NCBI RefSeq assembly: GCF_021545335.1
Contig: NZ_CP089312.1
Span: 4,712,001 to 4,776,000 of the forward strand
Reading direction: 5' to 3'
DNA length: 64,000 nt
DNA from: Streptomyces sp. GQFP
Lineage (GTDB): Bacteria; Actinomycetota; Actinomycetes; Streptomycetales; Streptomycetaceae
Numbering within the stretch: position 1 is the first letter of the stretch; each line of letters begins with the position of its first letter. Under the pieces are notes generated by a model that saw only the letters and a program-made list of their open reading frames with translations, was not told where the DNA came from and made no database searches. A program made the position numbers and the translations under genes. This document shows positions 60,533 through 64,000 of the stretch, piece after piece.

Positions 60533-60680
60533 GCACCATCACCGCCGTCCGCGACACCCCGAGCCGAAGCGACGTACCGCAGATGCGCGTCGCGTCTCTG
60601 CAGGACCTGCTGGCCGAATGGCGCCGGGAGACCGTCCGATGAGCACCATCACCGCCGTCCGCGACGCACCGGGCCGGCTC
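60461..60680. repeat. 110-bp tandem duplication across a gene junction
   Basis: 60461-60570 and 60571-60680 are diverged copies: GACGTACCGC at 60461 and 60571, TGGCGCCGGGAG in both, and ATGAGCACCATCACCGCCGT at 60529 and 60639. Each unit holds the last codons of one gene, an ATGA and the first codons of the next. Confidence 0.92.
60529..60642 (+). CDS. 37-residue relay peptide born by duplication
   Basis: ATG 60529 overlaps the DUF58 stop and the TGA at 60640-60642 overlaps the next start, both as ATGA. The peptide MSTITAVRDTPSRSDVPQMR joins the start of the transglutaminase-like protein to the end of DUF58 (LQDLLAEWRRETVR). GGGAG precedes both starts at equal spacing. It is probably translated only to keep coupling; no own function is expected. 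Confidence 0.65.
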   Translation: MSTITAVRDTPSRSDVPQMRVASLQDLLAEWRRETVR

Positions 60681-62933
60681 GACGCCCCCGCGACGAGCCC
60701 CACCGCGGAGGATGCCGAACGGGCCCGGCGGCTGTGGTCGTTGCTGCCCGTGGTGGCCGTGTCCGGTGCCGCCGGGTACGGATTCGCGCGGGTCTTCCCC
60801 GTGTCCGAGCTGCTTCCGGTGCTGGCGGTGGCCGTGTTCGCGCCGGTCGTCCTGTCGGCGGTGCTGTCGGGGCTGCTCCGCCGCCGGACAGATCCGACCG
60901 CGACCGCGCCGCTCTGGCCGTCCGCCCTGCTGACCGGCGTCGCCTGGGCCGTCGTCGTCAGCGCGACGCTGTTCCATGAGGTGAGCGACGGCCTGCCCGG
61001 CGGGCCCGCGCTGCGCGCCGCGTGGGCCGCGCTGCTCGACGCGCCGCACGCGCTGCTCTCCACCATCCTGCCCGCGCCCGGCGAACCCGAGCTGCTGGTG
61101 CTGCCGCACGCCGTCGTGTGGACGGCCACCGCCGTCTCCGCGGAACTCGCCCTGCGCACCCGCGCCCCGCTGCTCCCGGCCCTCCCGGCGGTCCTCGCCC
61201 TCGGCTTCCCGCTGGTGCTCGGCGCGGACGGGCCGGGGTCCGCCTACCCGGCCGCGAGTGCGCTGGCCGGGGCAACTGCCCTGCTGGTGCTCGTGCGTTC
61301 ACGCAGCCGACTTCCGCTGCGCGCCATGGCTCTCCGGCTACCGGTCGTGGCCGCGCCCGCCCTCGTCGTGGGCCTGCTGGGCCCGTACCTCCCCGGTCTC
61401 GGTGCCCCCGCCGACCTCACCGAGGCGGTCACGCCGCCGACCGTACGGCCGCAGGCCACCAGCCCGTTGGACCAGGTCGCGGCCTGGATGCGCAACGGCG
61501 ACGAGAAGGTCTTCACCGTACGGACCTCGGGCACGGCCCCCGGGAACTACCGGCTGGCGGTCCTCGACCGGTACGACGGGACGACCTGGACCAGCGGCGC
61601 CGGGCTGACCCGTACCGGTGGCCGGGTCCCGGCGGAGAAGGACGCCGACCCGGGCCGTACCAAGACGCTCGAACAGCGCTTCACCGTGCAGTCGTTGCCC
61701 GGCATCTGGCTCCCCGCCGCCGACCGGCCCGCGTCGGTGAGCACGCCCGGCGGCACCTCCCTGTCCGTCGACCCGGACAGCGGAGTCCTCTCCACGGGAG
61801 ACGCCGTCCCGCCCGGCTTCACCTACACCGCGACCTCGCACCTCCCCGTGTACGACGCCGAGCGCCTGCGGTACGCGACCACCGCCGACAACCCGGCCCG
61901 GGTGGCCCTCCCCGCCGTCGACGCGGCCGGGCAACCGATCACCTCGGTGCGGTCGTTCCGGAGGATCGCCGAACGGGTGACCCAGGGCAGCACCCACCCG
62001 TACGAACAGGCCGTTCGCCTGGCGGACTGGCTGCGCACGGCCTACCGGCTCGACCCCGGCGCGCTGCCCGGCCATACCTACCGCAGCCTGGAGTTCTTCC
62101 TGGCGGACGGCGGACGGGGTACGTCCGAGCAGTTCGCCGCCGCCTTCGCCGTACTGGCACGCACCCTGGGCCTGCCCACCCGGGTGGCCGTCGGCTTCCG
62201 CTCGGGCACGCAAACCGGCGCCGGCACCTGGCAGGTACGGGGACGGGACGTACTGGCCTGGCCGGAGGTGGAGTTCACCGGGGTCGGCTGGGTGCCGTTC
62301 CACCCGACGCCCGGCGAGGCCACGCAGGGCGGCTCCGTCGGCGTATCGGCACAGGAGCCCGAGGAGCCTCGGAACGCGGGCCGGGAGACCACCGACCCGG
62401 CGCGGCCGTCGACGTCACCGTCGACGTCACCGCGTACGCCGGACGCGGCAGCCCCCGCCGCCGGGGAAGGGCCCGGCTCGGGTCCGCCCCTCTGGCTCAC
62501 CGTCCCCCTCGCGCTGCTCCTCCTCACCACGGCCTATGTGCTGTACGCGCTGTGGCTGCCGTACCGCAGGCGCAGCCGACGGCGCGGCGACCCCGACGCG
62601 CGGCGCCGGGTCCTCGGCGCCTGGCAGCAGATCGTCGAACACCTCACGGAGATCGGCCTGCCCGCCACGGGAGCGCACACGGCACAGGAGGTCGCCGACT
62701 TCGGCGCGGAGCGCGTGGGCGGCGCCGTGGGCGGGCGCCTGCCGGCCCTGGCCACCCTGGTCAACGAGGTCGCGTACGCGGGCCGCAGACCCGACGTCGC
62801 TGCGGCGGACGCCGCGTGGGCGGACTGCGAGGCGGTCGAGAAGACCGTCCGGGACCGCGTCCCACGCCGGACCCGGCTGGTCCGGCTGCTGCGCTCTGCG
62901 GCGCGGGGGCGGGGGCGGGGGCGGAGGGCGTGA
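60639..62933 (+). CDS. TgpA-type membrane protein with inactivated transglutaminase domain
   Basis: ATG 60639 gives 764 residues: five to six N-terminal helices (to about 255), an outer domain (PGNYRLAVLDRYDGTTWTSG), a transglutaminase-core fold and a last helix (LTVPLALLLLTTAYVLYALW) with a DUF4129-like tail. The catalytic Cys region reads GRGTSEQFAAAFAVLARTLG (Ser for Cys), the His region reads RDVLAWPEVEFTGVGW (usual D-x-H-A-W; Leu for His) and the Asp region VPFHPTPGEA (His for Asp). All three catalytic residues are replaced, so it is probably a binding or scaffold protein. Confidence 0.87.
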   Translation: MSTITAVRDAPGRLDAPATSPTAEDAERARRLWSLLPVVAVSGAAGYGFARVFPVSELLPVLAVAVFAPVVLSAVLSGLLRRRTDPTATAPLWPSALLTGVAWAVVVSATLFHEVSDGLPGGPALRAAWAALLDAPHALLSTILPAPGEPELLVLPHAVVWTATAVSAELALRTRAPLLPALPAVLALGFPLVLGADGPGSAYPAASALAGATALLVLVRSRSRLPLRAMALRLPVVAAPALVVGLLGPYLPGLGAPADLTEAVTPPTVRPQATSPLDQVAAWMRNGDEKVFTVRTSGTAPGNYRLAVLDRYDGTTWTSGAGLTRTGGRVPAEKDADPGRTKTLEQRFTVQSLPGIWLPAADRPASVSTPGGTSLSVDPDSGVLSTGDAVPPGFTYTATSHLPVYDAERLRYATTADNPARVALPAVDAAGQPITSVRSFRRIAERVTQGSTHPYEQAVRLADWLRTAYRLDPGALPGHTYRSLEFFLADGGRGTSEQFAAAFAVLARTLGLPTRVAVGFRSGTQTGAGTWQVRGRDVLAWPEVEFTGVGWVPFHPTPGEATQGGSVGVSAQEPEEPRNAGRETTDPARPSTSPSTSPRTPDAAAPAAGEGPGSGPPLWLTVPLALLLLTTAYVLYALWLPYRRRSRRRGDPDARRRVLGAWQQIVEHLTEIGLPATGAHTAQEVADFGAERVGGAVGGRLPALATLVNEVAYAGRRPDVAAADAAWADCEAVEKTVRDRVPRRTRLVRLLRSAARGRGRGRRA

Positions 62934-63168
62934 CGGACAGACCATCGGCGGCCATCTGTACAGGTCAGCCCCCCTATGCGCCCTCAGTGGGGGGTCGATC
63001 GCCCCATCCCTGCCCCGCAGCCGCCCCAAGCACGGCAACGCTGATCACGACCCGCAGACACCCATGGAACAAGCAGCTCCAGCACTTCCTCCTAGGGCGC
63101 GTATCGGGTCGTGATCAATCGGCGAGATTCCGCATCCGGGCGAGGCCTGAACCGGTAGATCTTCTTAC
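62934..63168. other. Intergenic before the transposase
   Basis: Contains CCCCCC/GGGGGG pairing (62972-62996) that may end the operon, and a perfect 12-bp inverted repeat (63043-63054 and 63105-63116). No gene seen. Confidence 0.4.
63043..63116. repeat. 12-bp perfect inverted repeat GATCACGACCCG
   Basis: GATCACGACCCG at 63043-63054 and CGGGTCGTGATC at 63105-63116 lie 50 bp apart, just outside the transposase gene; the right arm may be near the IS end. Confidence 0.6.
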
Positions 63169-63564
63169 GTGACGCGAGCGCAACTGACAGACACGGAATG
63201 GGGATTCATCGAGCCGTACCTGCCGATCGGCGAGTACGGTCCGTACCCTGAGCGGCTGCGGCAGCAGTTCGAGGGCGTGGTGTGGCGGTTCAGGACGGGC
63301 GGGTGGCGGGAGATACCGCAGGAGTTCGGCGCCTGGCCGACCGTCTCCAATCGCTTCGGACAGTGGCGTGACGTCGGGGTCTTCGAGTCCCTGCTGGAGG
63401 GGCTGATCGCCGAAGCCGCAAAGCGGAGTGAGGTGGACCTGTCCCTTGTCAGCATCGACTCCACCACCGTACGGGCCCACCATGACGCCGCAGGGATGCA
63501 CTTGGGAGAGGACGTCATCGCCGCCCTGGAGAAGGGCGCCGCCGAGGAGGAGAAGGCCAGGTAA
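63169..63564 (+). CDS. IS5-type transposase, first frame
   Basis: The 131-residue frame starts at GTG 63169: MTRAQLTDTEWGFIEPYLP, the DUF4096 HTH-like part (QFEGVVWRFRTGGWREIPQE) and the first catalytic Asp in LVSIDSTTVRAHHDAAG. It stops with TAA after EEEKAR. The remaining DDE part continues in the -1 frame. Confidence 0.87.
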   Translation: MTRAQLTDTEWGFIEPYLPIGEYGPYPERLRQQFEGVVWRFRTGGWREIPQEFGAWPTVSNRFGQWRDVGVFESLLEGLIAEAAKRSEVDLSLVSIDSTTVRAHHDAAGMHLGEDVIAALEKGAAEEEKAR

Positions 63565-64000
63565 AAGGGGGCAGCCACGCAGAACGAAACGGGCGGGACA
63601 GCGTGGAAGTCCGTGAGCGGGAGGAACGACGGCGCATCCGGCGTCGGCGAAAGCTCCGGCTGAAGGCCGCCCTGCTCGGGCGTTCCAGAGGCGGTCAGAC
63701 CAGCAGGATCCACTTGGCCGCTGACCGCAGATGCCGACCGCTGGCTTTCGTGCTGACTGCGGGGCAGGCCGCGGACAGCCCACAGTTCATCCCCGTACTG
63801 AGGAAGATACGGGTCCGTGGGCCCGCCGCCCGTCCCTGCACCCGGCCGGACGCCGTCGCCGGGGACAAAGCCTACTCATCCCGCGACAACCGTGCCCACC
63901 TGCGCAGACGCAGTATCAAGGCTGTCATCCCGGAAAAGAGAGACCAGGCATCCAATCGGAGGAACAAGGGCTCCGGGGGCGGCCGACCCGTCAGCCACGA
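63564..64000 (+). CDS. IS5-type transposase, second frame (open at the window end)
   Basis: In the frame one base back the protein goes on: RREERRRIRRRRKL-like basic linker, ALLGRSRGGQTSRIHLAADR, RPLAFVLTAGQAADSPQF and the second catalytic Asp in AVAGDKAYSSRDNRAHL, then IKAVIPEKRDQASNRRNKGS. It is still open at 64000. It needs -1 frameshifting near 63555-63562 to be fused to the first frame; a mutation is the other possibility. Confidence 0.8.

Larger units (their letters stand above)
63105..64000 (+). mobile_element. IS5-group insertion sequence, cut by the window edge
   Basis: The element has the two-frame transposase described in the next two entries. Its left end should lie between about 63090 and 63168 but I cannot fix it without the right end. 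Confidence 0.75.

Overview
The window is about 72% GC with strongly G/C-biased third codon positions, GTG starts, many ATGA/GTGA gene overlaps and actinobacterial domain families (DUF6153, CU044_5270, srs-like phenolic lipid genes, CsoR/CopZ/CopA with ATACCCC-type operators). It is most likely chromosomal DNA of a Streptomyces or close relative. No function here is tested; all calls come from reading the sequence.

Layout. (1) 1-17.7 kb is a metal-stress island dominated by copper. It holds a DUF305 lipoprotein, three DUF6153 proteins, a BlaI/M56/NlpC-P60 module, a TetR regulator with two matching palindromes, a DUF2218 protein, a methyltransferase, a multicopper oxidase, a DUF5134 protein, CsoR, the copZ-small membrane protein-copA operon, a GRDP-like Cys-rich protein and a DUF4396 membrane protein. 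CsoR-type GGGTA-rich palindromes stand before four transcription units. (2) 17.9-26.1 kb is one tightly packed operon for a stripped-down complex I: NuoA, a NuoB/NuoD-like chimera with a His-rich linker, NuoH, J, K, L, M and N. It has no NADH module and no Fe-S ligands. (3) 26.1-34.9 kb is a patchwork: DUF5990 protein, two-component pair, PAP2 phosphatase, a tRNA-Gly 3' half with its terminator (probable attachment scar), an XRE regulator with a divergent MFS pump, VapBC, and truncated photolyase and beta-sandwich gene remnants. (4) 34.9-40.4 kb is an srsABC-like type III PKS / methyltransferase / flavoprotein operon with a two-domain reductase and a divergent UbiA prenyltransferase. It probably makes a methylated, oxidised and possibly prenylated phenolic lipid. 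(5) 40.4-46.2 kb holds a zinc ribbon, TerC, catalase, transporter remnants and an ECF sigma factor with its CU044_5270 membrane partner. (6) 46.2-55.7 kb is envelope signalling: Ser/Thr kinase, 34-bp minisatellite, response regulator and internally duplicated histidine kinase, CPBP protease, polysaccharide deacetylase, and an HTH-TM-peptidoglycan-binding hybrid. (7) 56.1-62.9 kb is a four-gene FN3/MoxR/DUF58/TgpA-like operon whose transglutaminase has lost its catalytic triad and which carries a 110-bp duplication. (8) An IS5-type transposase runs off the right end.

The strongest candidates for something undescribed are the hollowed-out complex I with the metal-binding NuoB-His-NuoD chimera inside a copper island, and the pseudo-transglutaminase MoxR operon. 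Caution: four genes between 3.7 and 9.1 kb carry frame breaks, several of them in short G or C runs, so base-calling error must be excluded before these genes are called broken.
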